Shown: positions 1-6,946, counted from the stretch's first letter. The stretch: DNA of 7,056 bases from Ferruginibacter sp. (GCA_018057635.1 JAGPDJ010000045.1:1-7056), one strand, 5' to 3'. Program-made: numbers and translations. Notes: generated by a model not told the origin, from the letters alone.

Positions 1-2
1 AT

Positions 3-428
3 ATTAAGATGGGCGCCGGTACAAAACTTCCGCACAATGTAATGGGGTTGTTTGGTGTGGCCAACAGCAGCGATGGCGACCTGAGGCCCGGACTACCCTG
101 GCAAATGATAGAAGTGCACGACCCGGTGCGTTTACTCGTTATCGTTGAACACAAACCAGATATTGTTTTAAAGGCCATACAGTCTAGCCCGGAAGTATTT
201 GAATGGTATGCAAATGAATGGGTACACATTGTTTCCCTGCATCCGGAAGAAAAACAATTCTATTATTTTAAAAACGGAGCCTTTGTAAAATATGTTCCTG
301 TTACCGAAGCCGGAGCAATAAAAACGATTCACAATATGGAGGAGTTTATTGAAGGTGCCAGGGAAATGGAAACAAATCATATTGTTCACGCTACGGAAGA
401 AAATCTGCCGGTGTATTTGCTGGATTGA
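3..428 (+). CDS. dabA: DabA (DUF2309/UPF0753) inorganic carbon transporter subunit, C-terminal part
   Basis: This is the last 141 residues of a protein whose frame stays open to the left edge, so the gene is cut by the window; the ATG at 9 is internal. The stretch LPHNVMGLFGV, then GDLRPGLPWQMIEVHDPVRL and LVIVE, is the conserved C-terminal block of DUF2309 proteins. In the characterised family, DabA is a cytoplasmic, zinc-binding, beta-carbonic-anhydrase-like subunit that pairs with a membrane DabB to take up CO2/bicarbonate. Its Cys/Asp/His metal ligands lie upstream of this segment, so they cannot be checked here. The ORF ends in TGA, 20 bases before the DabB-like gene, which fits co-transcription. 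The family call is firm; transport activity is inferred from the pairing. Confidence 0.88.
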   Translation: MKMGAGTKLPHNVMGLFGVANSSDGDLRPGLPWQMIEVHDPVRLLVIVEHKPDIVLKAIQSSPEVFEWYANEWVHIVSLHPEEKQFYYFKNGAFVKYVPVTEAGAIKTIHNMEEFIEGAREMETNHIVHATEENLPVYLLD

Positions 429-448
429 AAAAAACAGAAAAAAATTAA

Positions 449-2305
449 ATGAATCAATTACTTATTTTATTTATTGCAATTCCGCTGCTGTCTTTTTTTG
501 CCTCACTGCTCTGGCAGAATAAAAGAGAAAAGGCTATAGGTAAAATCGTACGGGTTGCAAAAGTGTCAAATATTTTAATAGCCGTTTCAATTTTTGCATG
601 GTGGGTTTCAAATGGCCTTGAACCTATCAGCTATAAAATGACTCCGTTGTACGAAACAAATCATTTTGTTTTTGCCATACAACTGTATTATGATGAAATA
701 ACTGCTGTGTTCAGTATTGTAGGTGCTTTGTTGTTCTTCCTGGTAGCTACATTCAGCAAATACTATATGCACCGCGATGAAGGATACAAAAGGTTTTTCA
801 ATACCATTCTTTTATTTGCAACGGCCTATAATTTTATTATACTTGCCGGCAATTTTGAAACATTGTTCATTGGGTGGGAAATAAAAGGAATTTGTTCATT
901 CATACTAATTACATTTTACCGTAACCGTTATTTACCGGTAAAAAACGCTTTCAAAGCTGTTTCCAATTACCGTATCAGTGATGTGGCGCTGATGCTAGCC
1001 ATGTGGATGATGCATCACCTTACACACCGGAATATCAGTTTTTCTGAACTGGGTGAAGCAAAAGACATTGCTGCTGCTGCCGGGCAAACCGGCACCGCTA
1101 TTTTTATAGTATGTATGATCATCTTGCCGGCAGCTATTAAATCTGCACAGTTTCCATTTACAACCTGGCTGCCCAGGGCCATGGAAGGACCCACTGCTTC
1201 TTCAGCTATTTTTTATGGCTCTGTAAGTGTGCACATCGGTGTTTTTTTATTGCTGCGTACACATCCTTTCTGGGAAGATATGTTATGGGCTAAGATTGCC
1301 ATCATTTGTATTGGTGCTTTAACAGCAATAATAGCAACGATGATCGCCAGGGTGCAGCCTACCGTTAAAACACAGATCGCTTATTCATCTGCTGCACAAA
1401 TTGGATTGATGTTCATTGAAGTGGCATTGGGTTTTCACTGGCTGGTGCTGATACATTTTGCCGGAAATGCCTTTTTAAGAACATACCAGCTATTGGTTTC
1501 TCCTTCGGTTTTAAACTACCTGGTACACCACCAGTATTTTCATTATGTGCTGCCAAAACAAAAGGTAATATCAAAAATAAAAGCCTCCTTTTATATGCTT
1601 GGTATTAAAGAATGGAATTTAGATAGCATGATGTTTACATACCTGTGGAGCCCTTTTAAATGGATTGGAAAACAATTCCTGTTCTTAAGATCCAAGGTTA
1701 TCAGCGGTATATTATTTGTAACTGCAATTGCCGCAGTGATTATCGGGTATACCAACCGGCAAATTGTTTCCGGGACCGGAAGTTCTGTGCCTATAATCTT
1801 AATGAGTATAGCATTGCTGGTAATCCTTTTTGCTTTTTCGTACCGGCAATCTGCTATTACAGCATGGATATACCTTTTTACAGGGCACCTGTTCATCATC
1901 GCAGCCGTAATCTTCAATACTGCACATATCAATTCAATAGAAATCGTTTTTTACTTCAGCGGAATTTTCCTGGCATTCCTGCTGGGGTTGTATTGCCTGC
2001 AAAAAATAAAGGCTGTTGATAATGATATTTCACTGAACAGGTTTCATGGTTATGTATATGAACAGGAAACAACAGGATTTTTATTCCTGGTATCGGCAAT
2101 GGGTATACTCGGTTTTCCGCTAACCGCAGCATTCATTGGCATTGATGTATTTTTTACTTACGTAAATAGCAACCAGTATGTTTTAATTATGTTGATGGCA
2201 CTGTGTTTTGTGTTTATTGAGCTGTCGGCCTTTAGAATTTTACTTCGCATATTTATGGGACCACATAAAAAATTGGATCACCCGGTTGCTTTCAGGTCGT
2301 CGTAG
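449..2305 (+). CDS. dabB: DabB-like proton-conducting membrane subunit (NuoL/MrpA family)
   Basis: This 618-residue, very hydrophobic protein has many membrane helices and belongs to the NuoL/NdhF/MrpA proton-channel family. Family landmarks are the TM5 glutamate in GWEIKGICSF (E144), the TM7 lysine in IKSAQFPFTTWLPRAMEGPT (K231), VKTQIAYSSAAQIG (about 306-319) and GFPLTAAFIG (555-564). NuoL His254 appears to be replaced by Tyr256 (SSAIFYGSVSVHIG) and Lys342 by Arg344 (NAFLRTYQLL). The position directly after a DUF2309 gene points to DabB of a bicarbonate uptake complex rather than respiratory complex I, since no other nuo gene is present. In that system DabB is thought to couple ion flow to carbon uptake by DabA. 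The start at 449 follows an A-rich leader without a Shine-Dalgarno site. The C terminus extends well past the core channel region. Confidence 0.82.
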   Translation: MNQLLILFIAIPLLSFFASLLWQNKREKAIGKIVRVAKVSNILIAVSIFAWWVSNGLEPISYKMTPLYETNHFVFAIQLYYDEITAVFSIVGALLFFLVATFSKYYMHRDEGYKRFFNTILLFATAYNFIILAGNFETLFIGWEIKGICSFILITFYRNRYLPVKNAFKAVSNYRISDVALMLAMWMMHHLTHRNISFSELGEAKDIAAAAGQTGTAIFIVCMIILPAAIKSAQFPFTTWLPRAMEGPTASSAIFYGSVSVHIGVFLLLRTHPFWEDMLWAKIAIICIGALTAIIATMIARVQPTVKTQIAYSSAAQIGLMFIEVALGFHWLVLIHFAGNAFLRTYQLLVSPSVLNYLVHHQYFHYVLPKQKVISKIKASFYMLGIKEWNLDSMMFTYLWSPFKWIGKQFLFLRSKVISGILFVTAIAAVIIGYTNRQIVSGTGSSVPIILMSIALLVILFAFSYRQSAITAWIYLFTGHLFIIAAVIFNTAHINSIEIVFYFSGIFLAFLLGLYCLQKIKAVDNDISLNRFHGYVYEQETTGFLFLVSAMGILGFPLTAAFIGIDVFFTYVNSNQYVLIMLMALCFVFIELSAFRILLRIFMGPHKKLDHPVAFRSS

Positions 2306-2310
2306 AATTT

Positions 2311-2334
2311 TTTTTTGCCGGTGAGGCGGGAAGG
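2311..2334 (+). repeat. G-rich direct repeat, copy 1
   Basis: A T-run is followed by GCCGGTGAGGCGGGAAGG, six bases after the dabB stop. A near-identical copy lies at 2420-2442, with two substitutions and one single-base gap over 24 positions. The G-runs (GG, GG, GGG, GG, separated by 1-3 bases) could form a two-tetrad quadruplex. There is no convincing stem, and the T-run precedes the GC-rich part on the + strand, so it does not read as an ordinary terminator for dabB. No third copy is visible in the window. Confidence 0.65.
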
Positions 2335-2357
2335 ATTTTTAATAAATTAAATTAAGA

Positions 2358-2411
2358 TCAGATATTCGTTCCACGGCCGTTACTGATAACCGTTATTAAC
2401 ATTACATCATC
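2358..2411 (-). pseudogene. Possible remnant of a duplicated fabG 3' end
   Basis: Read on the - strand, this stretch ends ITVISNGRGTNI followed by TGA. The intact fabG about 105 bases away ends YITGQVISACGGLNI followed by TAA. Allowing a two-codon gap, they share IT, VIS, G and NI plus the stop, in the same reading phase. At DNA level, ATATTC and CTGATAACC sit exactly 21 bases apart in both places. Upstream of these, ATTAAATT and the G-rich repeat are also collinear, with one 4-base offset. I read this as a decayed tandem duplication. The similarity is short and rests on inspection only. Confidence 0.4.
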
Positions 2412-2419
2412 TTCAATAA

Positions 2420-2442
2420 TTTTTTGCCGGGAAGGCGGGAGG
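2420..2442 (+). repeat. G-rich direct repeat, copy 2
   Basis: This is the second copy of the element at 2311-2334: TTTTTT followed by GCCGGGAAGGCGGGAGG. It lies 20 bases past the fabG stop, on the downstream side of that - strand gene. Its G-runs (GGG, GG, GGG, GG with 1-2 base loops) again allow a two-tetrad quadruplex. It marks the left end of the second unit of the proposed tandem duplication, as copy 1 marks the first unit. Confidence 0.65.
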
Positions 2443-2462
2443 TCGTTGAGATTAAATTGATA

Positions 2463-3218
2463 TTATATATTCAATCCGCCACAGGCGCTGATAACCTGGC
2501 CTGTTATATAATTTCCCATATCGCTTGCAAGAAATAGCGCCACATTAGCAATATCCTGTCCGCTTGCAAACCTACCCAGTGGGATATCTGCTTTATATTT
2601 TTCTGCACCCTCGCTATCTTTTAAATAACTGGTCATATCTGTTTCCACAAAACCGGGCGCAATGGCATTGCTCCTGATATTACGGCTTCCCAGTTCTTTG
2701 GCAATGCTTTTTGTAAATCCGATGATACCTGCTTTACTGGCAGCATAGCTGCTTTGCCCGGCGTTTCCCATTTCTCCAATCACACTGCTCATGTTTATGA
2801 TGCTGCCGCTTTTTGCCTTCATCATCGGGCGAATTACCTGCTTGGTCATATTAAATACGCTTTTCAGGTTCACCTGAATCACTTCATCCCATTGTTCTGG
2901 CGTCATGCGCAACAATAAATTATCTTTTGATATACCTGCATTGTTCACACAAATATCTACCTGTCCAAAAACAGCCATCACATCATTCACCAATAATTCA
3001 CAGGCTGCAAAATCGGCGGCATTGCTCTGGTATGCTTTGGCCTTAACACCCAATGAGATCAATTTAGCTTCCAGTGCTGCTGCTTTTTCTTTACTACCCT
3101 CACTAATATAGGTAAACGCAATATGGGCTCCGTGCTCTGCAAACTTTAATGCAATAGCTTCGCCAATTCCACGGGCAGCTCCTGTTACAATGGCAACTTT
3201 TCCTTCTAATAATTTCAT
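2463..3218 (-). CDS. fabG: 3-oxoacyl-[acyl-carrier-protein] reductase FabG (SDR family)
   Basis: FabG reduces 3-oxoacyl-ACP to 3-hydroxyacyl-ACP with NADPH in cytoplasmic type II fatty acid synthesis. The 251-residue length is typical of classical short-chain dehydrogenases. The nucleotide-binding motif TGAARGIG is at 12-19, with Arg16 in the position usual for NADPH enzymes. NNAG is at 92-95. The catalytic set is Asn117, Ser145, Tyr158 and Lys162 (YAASK), with the usual 13- and 4-residue spacing. The ending ITGQVISACGGLNI is FabG-like. The start at 3218 directly precedes MKLLEGKVAIVTG, the normal family N terminus. It has its own putative promoter, lies 124 bases after the GH3 gene, and has no acpP or fabF neighbour. 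An acetoacetyl-CoA reductase role is possible but less likely. Confidence 0.9.
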   Translation of the reverse strand: MKLLEGKVAIVTGAARGIGEAIALKFAEHGAHIAFTYISEGSKEKAAALEAKLISLGVKAKAYQSNAADFAACELLVNDVMAVFGQVDICVNNAGISKDNLLLRMTPEQWDEVIQVNLKSVFNMTKQVIRPMMKAKSGSIINMSSVIGEMGNAGQSSYAASKAGIIGFTKSIAKELGSRNIRSNAIAPGFVETDMTSYLKDSEGAEKYKADIPLGRFASGQDIANVALFLASDMGNYITGQVISACGGLNI

Positions 3219-3240
3219 TTGAACGTTTTATAATTATGAG

Positions 3241-3248
3241 CAAATGTA
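3241..3248 (-). promoter_or_regulatory. Putative Bacteroidota -7 element for fabG
   Basis: On the - strand this reads TACATTTG, a full match to the Bacteroidota -7 consensus TAnnTTTG, and it sits 22 bases before the fabG ATG. Transcription would start roughly 4-7 bases downstream, giving a leader of about 15-20 bases. No TTG is found at the usual 17-21 base distance upstream; the nearest is 14 away. Support is therefore the -7 match, its position, and the likely terminator behind it. Confidence 0.4.
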
Positions 3249-3298
3249 ATAAATCAGCAAAACAATTTGCAGTTCTTTAAGCTTATACAATTACTAAA

Positions 3299-3333
3299 TA
3301 AAACAGCCGGTTTACTTCCTTTAGCCTGTTTTA
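3299..3333 (-). terminator. Putative intrinsic terminator after the GH3 gene
   Basis: TAAAACAG at 3299-3306 pairs perfectly with CTGTTTTA at 3326-3333, an 8-bp stem with a 19-base loop. It begins about 10 bases past the GH3 stop. On the - strand the stem is preceded by A/T-rich sequence and ends in a T-rich tract (TTTTATTT). The stem has only two G-C pairs and the loop is long, so it is a moderate candidate. Confidence 0.42.
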
Positions 3334-3342
3334 AAAATTTCA

Positions 3343-4854
3343 TTACTCCTTTGCGATGGCCAGAATTTCTTCCAGGATGTTTCTGTCGTTGCTAAGCCTG
3401 GGTATTTTGTGTTGTCCGCCAACCTTGTTTTTCGTGTACAGCCATTTTGAAAATGTTCCCTGCGGAAGAGCTTTAACCACCGGCATCCTAAGTGCAATGT
3501 CTTTGTGGCGTTTGGCTTCATAATCACTGTTTGCATTTTTCAATGCAGCATCCAGTTCATAAATAAACTCATCCATCTTTCCCGGTGGCGTATCAAATTC
3601 AATCAACCATTCATGGGCTCCGTTGCTTTGCGCTGAGAAATAAATTGGCGCTGCAGTATAATCTGAAACTATTGCCCCGGTTTTATGAGATGCTGTTGCA
3701 ATGGCCCTGTCTGAATTGTCAACAATCACTTCTTCTCCAAAAGCATTCATGTAATGTTTCAGGCGGCCGGTAATTTTAATTTTGTATGGATTAACAGAGG
3801 TAAATTTAATGGTATCACCAATAAGGTAACGCCAAAGCCCGCCGGTTGTACTGATAACAAGCGCATAATTTTTATTGAGTACCACGTTGTTTAACCCAAC
3901 GGTTTGCGGATCTGATTTTCCATATTCTTCCACCGGCATAAATTCATAGAAAACCCCATGTTCGGTAAATAAGGTCATACCGTCATCGTCTGGCTTTTCC
4001 TGTGCAGCAAAAAAACCTTCGCTGGCATTATATATTTCCAGGTAATTAACGGGGCCGCCGATAATTTTTTCAAACTGCTCACGATAAGGCACAAACGAAA
4101 CTCCTCCATTAATATATAGCTCCAGATTTGGCCACACTTCCTTGATGGTTTTTTTTCCTTTTATCTCCAGGATGCGTTTCAGCAACAACAGCGTCCAGGT
4201 AGGAACGCCTGCCAGCGATGTTACATTTTCATCTGCTGTGGTAATGGCCAGTTTTTCAATTTTTTCTTCCCATTCATCCAGCAGGGCAATGCTTAATTCG
4301 GGTGTACGCAACCAGTGTCCCCAAAAGGGCGAATTCTGCATAAGTACGGCACTCAGGTCGCCACACTGAATTTCCTCACTCAACTGGCTAAGCTGGTGCG
4401 AACCACCAACCACGAGGCTTTTACCCGTTAACAGGTCGCTTGAAGGGAAATTATTATAATAGTTGGTAAGCACATCTTTGCTTGCCTGGTAATGATTGTC
4501 CTGTAAACTTTCATCACTTACCGGTATGAATTTACTTTTGTCATTTGTTGTTCCGCTGCTTTTGGCAAACCATTTAATCGGTGTATTCCACAGTACATTC
4601 TCTTCACCTTCCATCATCCTCAAAATATAAGGCTGCAGATGCTGGTACTCATGTATCGGTACGTGCTGCTTGAATTTTTTAACCGTAAAGAGTGTTGAAA
4701 AATTGTATTTTTTGCCAAATACTGTGTATTGTGCCGAAGTTACCAGGTTCTGCAATACTTCCCTTTGCGAAATAACCGGGTGATTGGTCCAGTTTTGTAT
4801 CCGCCAAAGGCGCATACGTGCCAAACGTGATATTGCGGGGGATAACAATTTCAT
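3343..4854 (-). CDS. GH3-family adenylate-forming enzyme (acyl-amido synthetase-like)
   Basis: This 503-residue protein has the marks of the GH3 family (PF03321, named for plant auxin-responsive proteins), part of the ANL adenylating superfamily. The ATP-binding motif FAKSSGTTNDKSKFIP starts at 96. YNASEG is at 275-280, GLWRYLIGD at 339-347, and the hinge/C-domain motif GRLKHYMNAFGEE at 363-375. Near the end, GGQHKIPR (479-486) matches the conserved tail of plant GH3 enzymes. Plant members activate an acid as acyl-AMP and join it to an amino acid; substrates of bacterial members are generally unknown, and none can be named here. There is no signal peptide, so it is probably cytoplasmic. Flanking hairpins suggest a monocistronic gene between lptB and fabG. 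The start at 4854 has no Shine-Dalgarno site, and full motif coverage indicates an intact gene. Confidence 0.85.
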   Translation of the reverse strand: MKLLSPAISRLARMRLWRIQNWTNHPVISQREVLQNLVTSAQYTVFGKKYNFSTLFTVKKFKQHVPIHEYQHLQPYILRMMEGEENVLWNTPIKWFAKSSGTTNDKSKFIPVSDESLQDNHYQASKDVLTNYYNNFPSSDLLTGKSLVVGGSHQLSQLSEEIQCGDLSAVLMQNSPFWGHWLRTPELSIALLDEWEEKIEKLAITTADENVTSLAGVPTWTLLLLKRILEIKGKKTIKEVWPNLELYINGGVSFVPYREQFEKIIGGPVNYLEIYNASEGFFAAQEKPDDDGMTLFTEHGVFYEFMPVEEYGKSDPQTVGLNNVVLNKNYALVISTTGGLWRYLIGDTIKFTSVNPYKIKITGRLKHYMNAFGEEVIVDNSDRAIATASHKTGAIVSDYTAAPIYFSAQSNGAHEWLIEFDTPPGKMDEFIYELDAALKNANSDYEAKRHKDIALRMPVVKALPQGTFSKWLYTKNKVGGQHKIPRLSNDRNILEEILAIAKE

Positions 4855-4924
4855 TTATGGAAAGATAAAAAATATTGAATAGATTATTACTATTAATCTC
4901 ATTTGCAGAGAAACCAAAGGGGCT

Positions 4925-4959
4925 AAAAAATACAAACAGGAACTGAGTAAATGCCTGTT
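4925..4959 (-). terminator. Putative intrinsic terminator after lptB
   Basis: AACAGG at 4935-4940 pairs with CCTGTT at 4954-4959, a 6-bp stem with a 13-base loop. On the - strand it is followed by TGTA and then six T residues (4930-4925). It starts about 25 bases past the lptB stop. A short stem with a proper T-tract makes a fair candidate and would separate lptB from the GH3 gene. Confidence 0.48.
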
Positions 4960-4983
4960 GTAATAATTTGTGTAAAAGAATCT

Positions 4984-5763
4984 TTATTGTGCTGCCTGTT
5001 CGTGAAGATAGTCTTTGCGCCTTAGTTCAAAGTTTTTACCAAGGTATAACCTTCTTACTTGTTCATCTCCGGCTAATTCTTCTGCTGTTCCATGTTTAAA
5101 AATGGAGCCGTCAATAAGCAGGTAAGCCCGGTCGCAAATAGAAAGTGTTTCATTCACATTGTGATCAGTTATAAGTACCCCGATATTCTTAAACTTTAGT
5201 TTGGCAATGATTTCCTGAATATCTTCTACAGCAATTGGATCAACGCCCGCAAAGGGTTCATCCAGGAGAATGAATTTAGGATCTACTGCAAGCGCCCTGG
5301 CAATTTCGGTACGCCGTCTTTCACCGCCGCTTAAAGTATCGCCATTGTTTTTTCTTACATGTTGTAACCGGAGTTCGTTTAACAACGATTCCTGTTTTTC
5401 TCTCCTGGCTGCTTTACTTAGTTTTGTCATTTCCAAAACTGCCATAATATTGTCTTCTACACTCAGTTTTCTAAATACACTGGCTTCCTGCGGAAGGTAT
5501 CCGATTCCCATTTGCGCCCGTTTATACATGGGTAATTTTGTAATATTCTCCTCATTTAAAAAAACTTCCCCGGAATCAGGTTTTATTAATCCTACAACCT
5601 GGTAAAAGGAAGTTGTTTTTCCGGCACCATTTGGGCCAAGCAGCCCAACAATTTCTCCCTGGCTTACTGTAAAAGACACATTGTTCACTACAGTTCTGCT
5701 ACCGTAGATTTTTACTAAGTTCTTTGTATGAATGGTAAGGTTCAAATTATAATTTTTACTCAT
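4984..5763 (-). CDS. lptB: LPS export ABC transporter ATP-binding protein LptB
   Basis: LptB is the cytoplasmic ATPase of LptB2FGC, which extracts lipopolysaccharide from the inner membrane and drives it along the Lpt bridge. With the ATG at 5763 it has 259 residues. Walker [10 protein letters not shown] is at 43-51, the Q-loop glutamine is Q92 ([17 protein letters not shown]), the signature LSGGERRR is at 144-151, and Walker B FILLDEP has catalytic E169. The D-loop is AGVDP and the switch histidine is H201 ([11 protein letters not shown]). [16 protein letters not shown] and [12 protein letters not shown] are specific to LptB among ABC ATPases. Short extensions exist at both ends compared with the roughly 241-residue E. 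coli protein. The frame can extend one codon to a TTG at 5766, but the ATG is the better start. The lptF/G permease genes are not in the window, and metF diverges upstream. Confidence 0.93.
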   Translation of the reverse strand: MSKNYNLNLTIHTKNLVKIYGSRTVVNNVSFTVSQGEIVGLLGPNGAGKTTSFYQVVGLIKPDSGEVFLNEENITKLPMYKRAQMGIGYLPQEASVFRKLSVEDNIMAVLEMTKLSKAARREKQESLLNELRLQHVRKNNGDTLSGGERRRTEIARALAVDPKFILLDEPFAGVDPIAVEDIQEIIAKLKFKNIGVLITDHNVNETLSICDRAYLLIDGSIFKHGTAEELAGDEQVRRLYLGKNFELRRKDYLHEQAAQ

Positions 5764-5891
5764 CAAAAATAGTGTAAAAGAATCAATACAAATGTGTACA
5801 CGAAGAAAGCTGTGTTATAAAATCTATAAAGCCTGGTTGGTTTCTATGCTTAATTATACCCATTAATCTGATGCATTTTACTTACATATTA

Positions 5892-5921
5892 TTGTTATAT
5901 AAGCACACATGTTTAAGTTTG
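5892..5921 (+). promoter_or_regulatory. Bacteroidota-type promoter of metF
   Basis: TTG at 5892-5894 is followed by 19 bases and then TAAGTTTG at 5914-5921, a full match to the Bacteroidota pattern TTG-N(17-21)-TAnnTTTG. Transcription would begin a few bases after 5921, giving a leader of about 10-15 bases before the ATG at 5939. This is the best promoter in the window, and it excludes the upstream in-frame ATG at 5909 as the main start. Confidence 0.65.
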
Positions 5922-5938
5922 CAGCAATTTTAGCATCT

Positions 5939-6889
5939 ATGAAAGTGATCGATCACATAAAACAGGCAAAAAACACACTTCTTTCATTTGAGATACTTCC
6001 TCCCCTAAAAGGAAAAGGTATACAGTCGCTTTACCAGCATTTAGACCCATTGATGGAATTTAAACCCTCTTTTATCAATGTTACCTATCACAGGAGTGAA
6101 CATGTTTTTAAGAAAAAAGCAGATGGTACTTTTGAGAAAGTGGTTGTGCGTAAAAGGCCGGGTACAGAATCTATCTGTGCTGCCATTATGAATAAATACA
6201 ATGTTGATACTGTTCCGCACCTGATCTGTGGCGGATTTGGTGTAAATGAAACTGAAGATGCACTGATAAACCTGAATTACCTGGGAATTGATAATGTGCT
6301 TGTATTGAGGGGTGACGCAGCAAAAAATGAAACCTCCTTTGAACCCGAACCAGGCGGACACCAATATGCTATTGACCTGTTGAAACAGGTACGAAACCTT
6401 AATTCCGGCATTTACCTGGAAGAAGACCTGAAAAACACCACACAAACTAAATTCTGTATTGGCGTGGCAGGCTACCCGGAAAAACATTTTGAAGCACCTA
6501 ATATGGACAGCGACCTGAAATATCTTAAAGAAAAAGTTGATGCCGGGGCCGACTATATTGTAACTCAAATGTTCTTCGAAAATGCCAAGTATTTCTCTTT
6601 TGTAGATGCCTGCCGGGAGATTGGCATTAACGTTCCAATCATACCAGGACTAAAACCTGTATATACCAGGAAACAAATGACCATGTTGCCTAAAACCTTC
6701 CACATTGACCTGCCAACAGACCTTTCAAATGCCATAGCCAAATGTAATACCGACCTGGAGGTTGAAAAAGTTGGTACTGAATGGTTGCTTCAGCAATCAA
6801 AGGAGTTAAAAAAGGCAGGTGTGCCCGTTTTGCATTATTATACGCTTGGCCGGTCACAAATTGTAGCCAATGTGGTTAAAGAATTGTAA
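5939..6889 (+). CDS. metF: 5,10-methylenetetrahydrofolate reductase MetF
   Basis: MetF reduces 5,10-methylene-THF to 5-methyl-THF with FAD and NAD(P)H, supplying the methyl group for methionine synthesis. From the ATG at 5939 the protein is 316 residues. SFEILPP (16-22) carries the active-site acid E18. NVTYH is at 47-51, and VLRGD (122-126) has D126 at the flavin-contacting Asp position. GVAGYPEKH is at 175-183, YIVTQMFF (206-213) has the folate-binding Gln Q210, and VPVLHYYTLGR (295-305) closes the barrel. It is about 20 residues longer than E. coli MetF, mostly in the segment around 140-170. The frame is open to an ATG at 5909, but the promoter lies inside that extension, and MKVIDHIKQA is a more natural N terminus than MFKFAAILAS. 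No met gene adjoins it; lptB diverges upstream. Confidence 0.93.
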   Translation: MKVIDHIKQAKNTLLSFEILPPLKGKGIQSLYQHLDPLMEFKPSFINVTYHRSEHVFKKKADGTFEKVVVRKRPGTESICAAIMNKYNVDTVPHLICGGFGVNETEDALINLNYLGIDNVLVLRGDAAKNETSFEPEPGGHQYAIDLLKQVRNLNSGIYLEEDLKNTTQTKFCIGVAGYPEKHFEAPNMDSDLKYLKEKVDAGADYIVTQMFFENAKYFSFVDACREIGINVPIIPGLKPVYTRKQMTMLPKTFHIDLPTDLSNAIAKCNTDLEVEKVGTEWLLQQSKELKKAGVPVLHYYTLGRSQIVANVVKEL

Positions 6890-6914
6890 TAATTTGAAGA
6901 TGAAAGAGGCCTGA

Positions 6915-6946
6915 ATTTTCAAATCTCCAAATTTTCAAATTTTCAA
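6915..6946. repeat. Octamer tandem repeat (ATTTTCAA) x4
   Basis: There are four back-to-back 8-base units: ATTTTCAA, ATCTCCAA, ATTTTCAA and ATTTTCAA, followed by a partial ATCAA. The tract lies between the convergent ends of metF and the - strand gene at 6952. AATTTGAA at 6891-6898 is the reverse complement of TTCAAATT inside the tract (6934-6941), so a loose hairpin is possible. A-T-rich repeats of this look are, as I recall, common between genes in Bacteroidota; no function is known to me. Confidence 0.7.

Noticed and set aside
1591..1932. A 113-codon open frame on the - strand inside dabB.
   Set aside because: It lies antisense to a clear membrane-protein gene and its translation resembles no protein; it is a shadow frame. 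The same holds for the 175-codon - strand frame at 6041-6568 opposite metF.
449..2305. Respiratory NuoL or Mrp antiporter subunit as the identity of the DabB-like gene.
   Set aside because: The gene sits directly behind a DUF2309 gene and no other nuo or mrp subunit is nearby, so the DabB role is preferred.
2377..2395. A short direct repeat (CCGTTA twice, 13 bases apart) in the dabB-fabG gap.
   Set aside because: Six bases repeated twice is expected by chance and is better explained as part of the proposed fabG remnant.
5764..5766. TTG as an alternative lptB start, one codon upstream.
   Set aside because: It adds a single residue, the adjacent ATG is a stronger start, and no ribosome site favours the TTG.
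5764..5792. TTTG-N17-TATTTTTG on the - strand, matching both Bacteroidota promoter boxes, just before lptB.
   Set aside because: It abuts the ATG at 5763, so transcription would begin at or after the start codon, and no later in-frame start fits LptB. Probably chance in A-T-rich sequence unless 5'-end mapping shows otherwise.
5794..5801. The palindrome GTGTACAC upstream of lptB as an operator.
   Set aside because: Eight bases, single copy, with no matching promoter spacing or second half-site.
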